In this document: positions 48,801 through 59,945 of the stretch, in pieces | How positions within the stretch are numbered: position 1 is the first letter of the stretch | Layout of the letters: every line of letters starts with the position of its first letter | Assembly: GCA_034190875.2 (NCBI GenBank) | Contig: CM067343.1 | Span: forward strand, 31,552,835 to 31,616,834 | Direction of reading: 5' to 3' | Source of the DNA: Urechis unicinctus | Taxonomy: Eukaryota > Annelida > Polychaeta > Xenopneusta > Urechidae | Length of the DNA stretch: 64,000 bases | The notes under the pieces: generated by a model | What the model was told of the DNA's origin: nothing | The model's database searches: none | The model's input: only the letters and a program-made list of their open reading frames with translations | Made by a program: the position numbers and the translations under genes

Positions 48801-49846
48801 AGTGATGGCCATATCGCCGATTGAGCGGGGATCAGTCATTCATCATATTGGCATCAAGCGGTAACCGTGGAATTGGTCTGCTTCAAAAAAGCTACGCTCG
48901 TTAATATTGCGATAATTTTATGATTGAAACACAGTTCGACCTTGTTGGTTAAGCGCTTTACCGCATTCATGTTGCAACCTTTGACCACCTAGCAACATTA
49001 ACTTAAACATAACACGTTGCCAATAATTCTATTTAGGCCAAGTCGTGCAGTAAGTCACTCGAAAGCAACGTTAAGGTTTCTATGGCGTCTGCATTTAGAT
49101 ATCCACATGGAAGAATCTTCCCTGTATAGAACATGTTTTACTCATTGTAGTCCAACATTGAATATACAATTCAATGCACACAGCAGCGAAATAAAAGATG
49201 CAAATAGAAACTGAGAATATGTAAAAGCCAAATAGCGACTCTCCATTTCGTATGCGGCCATAGTGGAGCTGCGTGTCGTCATGTGCTCTTAGACGCTGTC
49301 ATTATTTATCGAGGACTTTATTAACTTGCTTAAACCTCAAGAATGAAACAAACCCGCCCCGTGACAAATGCCATGAATGATTTGGTAAAATTGATAAGTC
49401 CCACCAGAGCCCTGTAGTATTTATTCATATTGCTTCATTTTAGGCAGTGCTGGATGTGCGCATGGCTGGCATTGATCCCTAGCGTCACATGCGTAATAAA
49501 TAGTGGGCCCGATCTTTTATCACGAATGGCGTAATTAACATATCAATTACCATGCTCTGAAACGAAGAGTAATATTATTTGCTTTCCGGACGTCGGATTT
49601 CCATTCTTTGGTCATTTACATATGTGATGAACCCCGCGACGGTGATAACCACTCAGACGTAGGAGTGGTGACTGGCTAGATTTTCCCATCGATTATCATA
49701 GGCGCTGAAATATGTATTCGTTGTTCATAAACTGAGATACGATGAACTAATCATTTGAGATCATTCATATTCAGAATGCAAGAACATTATACAATTATTA
49801 CGGATTGTGAACACTGATTAAAATGTGAGGTGAGAAAGTGTTTTAT

Positions 49847-49851
<5 letters not shown>
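48801..49851 (+). repeat. Block H, copy III
   Basis: 48820-49036 matches 35263-35466, and 49036-49840 matches 35949-36820 and 24420-25210. It ends abruptly at the (AT)n tract. Confidence 0.85.
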
Positions 49852-49909
<58 letters not shown>

Positions 49910-49976
49910 ATATATAGATATATAGATATATATATATATATATATATATCTATATATATATATATATATATATATA

Positions 49977-50036
<60 letters not shown>
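49852..50036. repeat. (AT)n microsatellite, about 185 bp
   Basis: A nearly pure AT/TA run with three small interruptions around 49908-49930, 49950 and 49978. It sits exactly where blocks I and the first part of J (about 2.4 kb, equivalent to 25210-27650) are missing from this copy. Tyr-Ile repeat frames here are artefacts. Confidence 0.97.
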
Positions 50037-50039
<3 letters not shown>

Positions 50040-50760
50040 TGGGCTTGTGTCCGAACATATAGCTGCAAATGTCAGCAGTCATAAGGAAGTATTTTGTTAT
50101 TTGCCGGTTTATTGATATCACTGTATCATGACCTTGATCTTATATTTGGTGTTGGTTGATAGGTAGGTCTCGTGTGCAAGACTGGCTCGGAAGTTTTCGA
50201 GGTAGGTGAATGCGTACAGCTCCGATTAATTTCAAGACAATAACATGCAAACACACATACCTAAAACCTCTTTTTATTCTTTCATTCATTTCACTTATTA
50301 ACACCCAACCGTTTAATGTCATCGGTGTCATGGCCTGAAAGAACCTATTTTCCAAACAAACGCTGCTTGTGCTTTAATAGATATATATAAATATCTTTGA
50401 TTGAACTTATCTGCGTGTGTTAATACATTGGCGGAATCATAGATTATATATCTGCAAATACACCAATTATTAAAGCAATAATATAGCTCTATATGGCATT
50501 GATTATACTTCTGATAAATTATAGATGCGAAACCTTCTTCACGACATTACCTGTTAGACTGGACTGAGGTGATATTAATCATAATCAGGAGCAGCTGTCA
50601 GTGCTTTGTGATAGTGGTCATTATCTTGCCAAGGTCAACAATTTGGATTTGTGATTCAAGATGAGTTACGGGATGGCTCTAACGAAACCATTAGATTACG
50701 CTTGTGACTAATAATCTCAGTGTTCATGCATTACTGTCAAAAGCTAAGGTGACAATGCTT
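50037..50760 (+). repeat. Block J (right part), copy III
   Basis: Begins at the equivalent of 27660 and matches to about 28600, without the internal duplication seen in copy I. Confidence 0.85.
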
Positions 50761-51115
50761 TAGAATGAGGTGGCATTAACAACAAGATATTGTAACGCTT
50801 TGTTGCTCCTGATTCTAAATGCATTGCACTGACACAACGCGGGAGTGTGTGGTGTGTAGCCTTGTCTTTATTGTCCAAGGACCTGCCACCATTCATGCTA
50901 TTAAACAATATTCCAATAATAACACGAGAGCTAGACCGTCTAAGTTATTTCATCGATTATTTATGGCCCAGATCAGTGCATGTGTATTCATAGGGCGGCC
51001 AGCAACTCTGGCACATAGAAAGGTGCAGCTATAATCGTCGCATTTGTTGCATTCTCTTTTCCTCGTGATTATTTGGCCGGAACGAGAATGAATAATTATC
51101 TACGCTACAGTTTCG
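50761..51115 (+). repeat. Block K, copy III
   Basis: Partner of 38961-39318. Similarity ends near 51110, where copy II jumps to block B. Confidence 0.85.
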
Positions 51116-53310
51116 TCGATCCAAGTGACATGTTCATGGCAGCGAAACGTTAGTCAATGAGGTATTCAACAAATATTGCATTGCATTGTGGTAGTACTAA
51201 AATGGTAGATTCGTTTTTTACAAACAGTTGTTTCACGTCGCGACATAATTTGTCAATCTAAAAAAAATTGAATTTGATATCAATAATTTCAAACTCTATT
51301 TGTTTACGAATACTGTGCTTGTTGTCTGTTTAATGTTGATGTGCAAATAAAACAAAATACCTTCATTTGCATTTTCTATTTCCTGCACAGGCAGATGGAG
51401 CTGGAGATGAAGCCTCAACAATATATCATATATCCGCATCTACACAACAGTGCCACTCATCAACAACGGAAGCCACATTCGTGCCTTGGGTCATACAAAA
51501 CGTAGGATCATATTAAACATTCCAACATTCCAGTATGTCCTCTCTGTAAAAAAATGATGACGTCGCTTTTTGTGTACATTAAGAGAGCGTCCCGTCGATC
51601 TCCACTTCATCGTCAGTCTTTTGGCCCAATGTGCCGGGTACTATAGTCATACATTGAGTCAACCATAGAATGTGTAATGCGGCAAGGTTATTGAAATCTA
51701 AGCTGCCCTTTAAAGTGGCAATCTAGGAAGTACCTATCCGGGAGGAACAAGAGTACTTTTTTATGACAGTCAATTACTCAACGAGGTCGTACATAAATGG
51801 TCGATGATGGTGTTGGCCATAAATGGAACGACTTGATAGAACGCCACGTTGGTTGTTTCCGCGATTGTTCCCGTTGATCAGTGTGTTATAATATCTGCAA
51901 ATAATTGCTCTTCCAATCTAAGGCTTCCCATTGTCTTTGTAAACCCTTCTCTTTACTTAACAGACGCAGCAGCTCTAGTTTGTTTATCCAAATTGAATAC
52001 AATACATTATGAAGATAAACAAATAGCATAATTGTCGATTACAACGCATGATACAATCAATCATTTAGAAAGCATTATGGACTCCCAGTTTTTTGTCACA
52101 TTTATTGATATGTAGCCATGTACCCATGTCATTGTAAGATATCGTTTGAGTAATTAGCAATAACAGGAATTACATATTGAGCACATATCTGCTTCAATAA
52201 GCACGCAAGGGTGAGTAATTATGACTAAGGGTTCATGTATACTGCATTTGTTGTGGATTTTCCATAATGTTTGATACGCTGAATTACATGAAAGGTCTAC
52301 TCTAATTACTTTGCTTCCTCCCACTGCAACATTCTCAAAATTTTGTTTGAATTGTGACGTTTTTACATGTGTCTTAATTAATAAGACATATCATTTGATA
52401 TTTATAAAAAAATCTATTGCATAGTACCTTCATCAATCTTATATAAGTGATATCAATGTACTGACACGAAACAACTACTAAGAATACTGAAGCTGATAAA
52501 ATTTGACAGTACATGGTAGTCTAGTCCACGTCACTGGCTACGTCACCTTGGTGTTGTTTTCCTAGCTAGTGAGTCATTTCACATCCTGTTTGGAATCCGT
52601 TCTCACGAAATATTCGACTTCGTATGTTGAATGCGATTATTGATTTACATATATGATTAATATTATTATTTATCTTGTCTCAGAAAGTCGGATAGATATT
52701 ATCACGAAAAGCTCGTGTCTTTTCATATTAGTTGCTTATTTAATCGTATTGTGCTATCAAATTGGTAACAGAATGCTGACGAGGCATTGTCTTGTCATGA
52801 TTAGGCTCCATATTGCTCCAATGACTCTAACAGAGCCATTCCAGACTTCTGTAAGTTTTTGATATATCTTACTACTCAATATACACGCGTATTCACCATA
52901 TACGGTGCCATTAGTTTGTCAGGAATGATGGAAACACCACGCTACAGCTGCAAGCTTAAGATTTCAGTTGTGACGCAATCGATTAGACGTCAACGCGTCA
53001 ACAGTTGATGGAAATGATGGAATAGATCATTTAAGATCGGGGAGTCGACTCCCACAGGCGTAGTCAGCAAGTATATATTGTTTTAAATGTACCTGAAGAC
53101 GCAACAGCGCTAAATGTATATAAAGCCACTATTGCTTATGTCTATGTCAGACCAGTGTTGACGAGGGCGTGGTTGGTCAGATTATTCGTAATGTGACCTT
53201 ATGATTATAAATCATGCAACCGTTGAAAACAGCGATTGTTCTTCGCAAATTTGAATTCAACGAAAATAGAGTGCAATGAAATGCATCGACACTTCTTGTT
53301 TGACATTAGT
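51116..53310 (+). other. Mostly unique segment at the copy III/IV boundary
   Basis: Only 51590-51660 is recognisable elsewhere (28650-28715, the J/P boundary). It contains one splice-acceptor-like signal with a short open frame (51391-51516) and scattered short frames at 51849-52031 and 52653-52862 with no motif. This may be the ancestral unit boundary, lost in the copy II/III junction. Confidence 0.6.
51391..51516 (+). other. Possible 3' exon (acceptor-like site plus short frame)
   Basis: A pyrimidine-rich tract ends in cacag at 51390, a good 3' splice-site match. It is followed by 41 open codons beginning A-D-G-A-G-D-E and ending at TAA 51514-51516. The acidic, Ser/Thr-rich peptide has no recognised domain. 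No donor or partner exon identified. Confidence 0.15.
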
Positions 53311-54865
53311 TAACTATATATAGTGGAAGAAAGCGCCGTTTGCCCATCTCATTTCGATTTGTTGACCACGTAAGTCATATGTGCGCCAATACTTGTAAGT
53401 ACCAATGCATGCCGAACGACTTCCTGCAATTAAGAGTCAGCGAATATGAACCACAAATACATTTGTCCTGGTGATGTTCTCACCTTTCGAAGAAACTTCT
53501 TTAGCTAACTATGAGGAGGGTTGATGGTGTATTTAAAACGAATAACATCTCAACAAATGATTAACGTAAGAATGATATCTCGAATACTGTATCACCGTCT
53601 CTTACAGCGTGTGACAGCCTTTATATCGTTGTCTCGCCATCCTTAAACACCACATGCGGTTTTTTCAACCTACATAATGCAAATTATTGATGAGTTATAT
53701 TTACTCATTTCAAAGCTATTCCGTAGAAATACTGCCATTTCAGAGCGCGTATGCCATTTAACGAAACAATTACCGAATGCTCTCCAGTATATCACATTCA
53801 CCATTTGTCCCAGCTGAACCTCGTGTGTGCAAGTGTTTTCGACTGTTACAATTTATTCAACACGTACTCTTGATCTGGGTGCCGAGTATGTGCAACACAG
53901 ATAAAGGACGGGTTGGTTGAAGTCATATCCGTAATCAATATCAGCTGTCAGAATAATGTTGGCTGATGAATAACATTACAATTATCTTTCTTAACATCAT
54001 GACAGGCTGGGTCGTAAAATGTTTGATTCGTTATCGTTTTTCCGAATGTCTGAAGGCAATTGTGCCATGGATTGGGTAATACTCACTCCAATAGCTGCGG
54101 GTTGCAAAACAAATCAATTTTATGAGCGCTTTGAAGCAAGCAGCTAAATGGAATGACAAGAATCGAAATTCAACTTATATTCATTATGGCCACGTGCTAG
54201 GAATATACAACCTATTTGCGGCTCTGTATCGACAAAGTTGCGATCTTCAAAGATAATCGTACTGCAATTACACATACGGCTCAGCATATATTGTACGATT
54301 GCAGTTTTCTTCCGAGCTAACCCCACGCAGCTGCGCTGAATGCCCCTTGTCACGTCTGAATTGGGGCTAAAATGTTTTTTTAAGGTTTACACGGGGATCA
54401 ATTGTGTAATATATTTAGATGAATAATATGGATATGCAAACCTAGTTTTGAATATGGGGTTTAGCTCTCGGTAATTTTCTGTTTGTCATCATTTGTCAGA
54501 AACGGCAGTTATTTTTGCTTGGCAACATATACAACTAAATTTAGCAAATGTCAAAAGCCGACGAATTGAATCCTTCTCTCTTGGATATCTGAGGATGGCT
54601 TAACACAGCAGCGTATCGCCAGCATTCCTCGACCGCCTACACACAGGGACCTTATTAACCGTAAATTTCTGTGCTGAATACAAATCATGAAAAAGATTCG
54701 ACGTGATGGGTATCAATCATGTTCAATTCATGCACGTTTTTGTAGCTCTGACATTCTGATTCTAGTTGCAAACGCCGATCTCGAGTTGATTAATGGATTT
54801 ATTTTTTGGACTTTAATGACCCATTCTGATGTGCTTCTGCATACTAGAATATGATAAATTGCCGT
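53311..54865 (+). repeat. Block A, copy IV
   Basis: Partner of 2563-4165. Frames differ between the two copies. No gene. Confidence 0.85.
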
Positions 54866-54885
54866 CTTATCATCATCGTCACTGG

Positions 54886-54936
<51 letters not shown>

Positions 54937-55165
54937 AATCATCATCATCATCATCGTCGTCGTCGTCGTCGTCGTCATCATCGTCATCATCATCATCATT
55001 ATCATTGTCATCATCATCATTTCCATCGCTATCATCATCATTACCATAATGATCATCATCTGCATCATTAACATTATCATCATATATCATAATTACCACC
55101 ACCACCATCAGCATCATTAACATGATTTTCATCGTCATCATCCTCGTCATCATCCTCGTCAACAG
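54866..55165 (+). repeat. Compound CAT/CGT microsatellite
   Basis: Runs of CAT with CGT blocks (54955-54977) and diverging CAT-like tails to about 55165. The minus-strand 159-codon Asp-rich frame (55207-54728) is a by-product. Homologous to the tract at 5101-5270, but the 0.9 kb that precedes that tract in copy I is missing here. Confidence 0.95.
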
Positions 55166-55950
55166 CGGCAACCACAGCATCAATACGCCCCATGACACAT
55201 TGATCACGTTTGAATAGTTGAACGATCATTGACGTATCAAGATAATTGATAATGCTCGACTCAGTCCGTTACAGCCTTCTTATAGATTCTTATCTTTTTT
55301 CTTTGGGCAAATCGTTGCGTGTCTAATCCTGTCCCGGAGGTAACCACTGTCAGATTGTGATGTATAGATCTGCCTATGACTTGGGTCATATATGAATATG
55401 CTAGGATGGGTTTCAAACGGAGGCATGAGTTCTGCATATAACACATGGTAGACAGTCATTGTTCGACCGTAAGTTGGTACTGTTAGGTTATGTTGAGAGC
55501 TTTTTGAATATTAAATATATGTACTGCTTAATGTGCAATGGCAAACCTGCATTCGCTATGGTTCTGATTGCCTTTATGTGGTTCATCCGTCTCTCTCTAT
55601 ATATATACAAGTCCCTCTTCATACGTTTGTCTATGGATGCAGTATAACCAACTGGCTGGTTTATCATTGTACGTATGAGCATTTACCAATTCTACAGAAT
55701 ACACATATTTCCGCTACATAAGTCATTTGTTAATGAGAGTCTGAACGATGTGATCAAGTTTTGGGCTTTGCAGAACATAAATGAAATATTCCGCAATAAA
55801 ACAGTCAATGATGTGTTCAGCTTGCATTTCATCCTCTCATTACCAAAACGGGGTTATCTTAAATGTTGAATTCAGCGGCGACTTAATAGTATTAGTGTAA
55901 GCATATGCTCACAAATTATGATTACTCTTAACTCGCTCCATCGTTCGGTG
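55166..55950 (+). repeat. Block B, copy IV
   Basis: Partner of 5270-6094. Very close to copy I around 55512-55600. No intact frame shared along the block. Confidence 0.85.
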
Positions 55951-57145
55951 ATTTTGTGTAAAGCCTCAAGCTCTGCTAGCCAAGACCTGCTCCTGATATT
56001 TTCACTACCCAGTATTTTATCAATTTGTATTACACATATTGTGTAACGCATCATCACAATACAATATGTTGCACGACGTTGATACGATAGAATATAATTT
56101 TTGATCCGTTCGCAGCACTAATTGGTTATATTTTACACGATCTGTATCGTTGCGCATGATAATAAATCGTTAACGCGCACTATTCCATGTTTGTTTGCTG
56201 AAATATCAGGTGAAGCAATTGTGTAATACCCATAACGTTGATTGTTTGCTAATCTCTTATTTGAAAGCCATTCATATAAATACATCATCCTTTTAACAAG
56301 AAATATCTTGCCAATGACACTGGTAAGCTGTTTTGTTTGTTTACTGTAATTAACCAAGCAATCTGATTTCATTAGCTCTCACCAATTTACAGAACAATAG
56401 CTTCAAGTGTCTGTTGTAATAATGGCGCGATAGGTGAAAAACAATTTGTGTCCGCCAATGATTTTCAGCGAGTAATTCTTCGCTTAAGTTGGTTTCCCAA
56501 GCATATTAGCATGCAATCCTCAATTATCGTGACGTCCGCGATTTATTCGGACTGCACTGCAAAATGATATGCTTAAAATATTTACGTTTCTCTGCTGAGT
56601 GATTTAACTATTGCATAAACATTCTTCGCCAAATTGGAAGAGCAAGCGCCCACTTGACATTAGAATACCATAAAAGAAAACCTACTCAGTGTTACTTTGC
56701 GTACAAATGGTACAAGAGTTTTAATGAATGAAATCATATCTGAAAAACTTGTCGATTGGAGCCTATCGTACAGCTTCGTTTGGTATGAACGTTATTACAT
56801 ACGACCTCTCTATTCTAGTACATCACTTAATTGCTCTTATTATAACATGTGTTTGCTTGAACAAAATACCACATTTGACGTGCTATAGAAATGTGTTCTA
56901 CAGATGACTGCTATGAATGAATGGTGCAGGTCCGATATCATCCCCCAGGCCGCTTAATGTATTGCTCAGGCGATGATATTACTCATATCTTTGATACTCA
57001 AAGTTAGCAGAAAACTGACTTATTTAATAGAGAAATCCATATATAGAATACAATACCAAAGCAGCATTCATTGTCAAATCAAGTGCGGATATTACTCTGT
57101 CAGATGCGCTCACTGACCTTAGTAATATGATATCGACTAGTCTGC
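55951..57145 (+). repeat. Block Q, copy IV
   Basis: Partner of 39691-40850. It ends where the sequence enters block C, near 57145. Confidence 0.85.
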
Positions 57146-58060
57146 AAAGCAATGATAACAGCAGGGGGTAGTACGGTGTATGTCGTGACTGGCGCTTCCT
57201 ACAAATGTAAGTTTGTTACGAATGCAATGAGTTTCGCTATATTTCATCCGCGAAATCATCCAATAATGCTCTAATGTAATAACTCGAATGTTCCCTGTAG
57301 TGATCAGACAATTATGTAGATTGGAGTTCGGTAGTATACGGCTGGGCTGTCTGCACGAAGCGGACTGTGAACATAAATCAAGCAAAACCACCCTGATGTA
57401 CTATGCGCGTATCGTGCTTAGATAGTGAGTTTCAACTTGCTGGTGCACAAAGGCACGTTAATGTTCTGCGATGGTTAATTAGTACTCTATTTGGAGGACT
57501 TCAATTTCTCTTAAACGTATTTATATTATAAATATTTGCGTCTATTCCCTCAATCACCGTCATGCTACTTAATTATTGTCAGTTCCGCACAGTGAGCAGT
57601 TCACTGCGGAGAAGAGTTTGTATAACCCTCGGGGTTTTTGCCTTTTACAACAAAACGAACTGAATAGTTCTCGGATTTCAGAATCATCCAATTGGCAGTA
57701 GAGTCAATTGAATCATTCTTGCTTCAGCAGTAGCAACAGACTCGTCATTGTACATTAACTGTAATGAGACTTTAGCTGCTTTATAATGAATAATCAAAAC
57801 AAGTGAAAAAGCCACACTCGCATCACCCATAACGGGAGTTTAAGTACGACAATACACACTCAGTATGCAAAACACGGGCACGTCACAAGGGGCAGAGCTT
57901 GTGCTTACACTTGTCCGTCAAGGTTTGCGTGATGATGAAACCATTCACATTTTACACCCACTGTATATGGTCCAATTTCGACCCGCTTATCAAATTACAA
58001 AATATATAATCAAAAACACATATACTTACAGATGAGCAGGCAAGTGTAAATGTATGGGTA
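57146..58060 (+). repeat. Block C, copy IV
   Basis: Partner of 7291-8080. The last 100 bp (57960-58060) match 31836-31959 and 41968-42075. Sites at 57344-57395 group it with copy I. Confidence 0.85.
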
Positions 58061-58350
58061 AGAATTAACATAATCGACCCTTTATTCAAGAACTAGAAAC
58101 TTGAGGATCGTTTGTATTAGCATCCGGATTGTCATTGACAATAGTAATTTTCTATTTGCTACAAATATTTAGGTTCTGCATAAGCATGCTACATGCACAA
58201 TCTCACTAAGTTTTCCCATTACTTCATATTTTATTGTACAACAGTATCACTAGCAGTTCAATGAATTGTGTTGCCCAGACAAAAGGTTGAGCTTTCATAA
58301 CTGAAAGCTTGCATGGACGCGGATGTTATCGGAAAGAGTCCCTGAATCAG
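58061..58350 (+). repeat. Block D, copy IV, truncated
   Basis: Only the first 0.3 kb remains. At about 58350 it jumps to the equivalent of 12590 in block E, a loss of roughly 4 kb in copy I coordinates, or about 2 kb if block D is counted once. Confidence 0.85.
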
Positions 58351-59945
58351 CGTTCCATTGGTGCTTACACAAAATCTCGTTGGTTGTGCAACATGTATCG
58401 TTAGGGCTGTGCAGGATTCCATTGTATTTGCCCAACAACGGAGTAACCTTGTCATCACCTTGCACAAGGTTACACGTAGACCCATATATAGCTGCTGTAT
58501 TCCTCAAACAAAGCCTAATAGAGTACCCTTAAAGACCCCCATGCTGCTACCATTAGCAGCAATGTATTAATGTTTAATGGCACATTAACTTAGACACCTA
58601 AGCTACAGGAACGTCTAGCTATTTGGGGAAATATTGCTATTTTAAGTCGGCGATCGTCTAACCAAGGCATGGATACTGACTTTAAAAAAGAGCAATGTTC
58701 CGGAGAGACAAATCAGTGTCAGTGATTACGCAAGTATATTCACATTATAAGTAGGCGCGTGGACATGTTGCGCGTGCACATCGATCGCATCATGCCGTAT
58801 TTCCACAGAGTACCTAGGAAGGCGAGTTCATTACTGTTCATATTAACAGTGGGACTGCATAACAAATGTCACTGTTAGTACATACTGCGTTGTGCAATAT
58901 TGTAGAAATGAACATAACAATCAGCTGCTTGTAGTTCTTTTGTTCCTCACCTGATATATATTGCTTAAATCATTCACGCTTAGCATGAGGTGCGTGATTT
59001 GCCAACAGTTATGATGCAGTTTTTATCTGATTACGTTACAATGGGACTAACACAGTGTCATGTAAAACATTATACCAACTGTCCTCAAAATTACCACAAA
59101 CGTACCAACGGGTCGACATACATACTGCCTGCAGCCTAATGCACCTATAAACAAAAGTCATGACTACCACTGCGCCTTTACCCAATACCATGTATTGTTC
59201 GCGTGGATCCGCTGTAAATGACGATAGCAAGACTTGCTGCATCATCGCTCAAACAACAAGTTAACAAAATTTCAATGTCGGAAGCGTCTAATAAAAGTAA
59301 AATGCAAGAGCTGTCCTTATCATGTCACATTTGGATGCTGCTGCCAGACGAAGAAAACTAGTGCAATTAACTCCTTCAATGGCTGGTAGCAAGGGAAGTT
59401 GGCATTATATTTAATCAATTTATCAAAGCACGACGATACGCCATCCATCTTTAAGACATACTGTACAGCGCCAACGTTGTGAATGCATTCGTGAATTGTA
59501 TTGCCGGAAGCAGCATTTCACAGTGACGGTCGGTGAGTTAATAAATACTCTTGACGATCGTATAAAATCGTATATGTGTGGTTTTCAGATCTGGTCGTGT
59601 CTTGGTTGATGCAAATATCGGCGCACATTTGATGGACGGCCCTGGCATCGCCATTACCTTGCCTTTGTTGAGTATCAATAATCCATGTGTTCGAGAACAT
59701 ATACAATCCACGTAAGGAAATGATTGTGTTTAACAATAAAACAGTTCTTTGGACTGAGTCAGTCCATACGCTGTACTCCTGGAAGTTTAAAGAGGCAGTC
59801 ATTATTATTGCAATTGTATTAGAATCACCATGTTATATCTTCCCATCTTGAAAACATGTACAATCATCTGTGGCGTATATGTCTATTCGTTTGCGACAGT
59901 GTGTGTTTATTTCAACCCAGTTAAACGTAAAAAGAATCTGCTACA
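58351..59945 (+). repeat. Block E, copy IV
   Basis: Closest to copy II (58670-58745, 58846-58862, 58939-58990). The 27-bp invariant string is at 59199-59225. It also retains a short natural quasi-palindrome (caataccatgtattg, 59183-59197), the probable seed of the long palindrome in copy II. Confidence 0.9.

Noticed and set aside
49787-50068. Tyr-Ile repeat frames on both strands
   Set aside because: Translation of the (AT)n tract.
54728-55207. 159-codon Asp-rich minus frame, and His-, Ile- and Met-repeat frames on the same DNA
   Set aside because: Product of the CAT/CGT microsatellite. Every frame is open because the unit has no stop.
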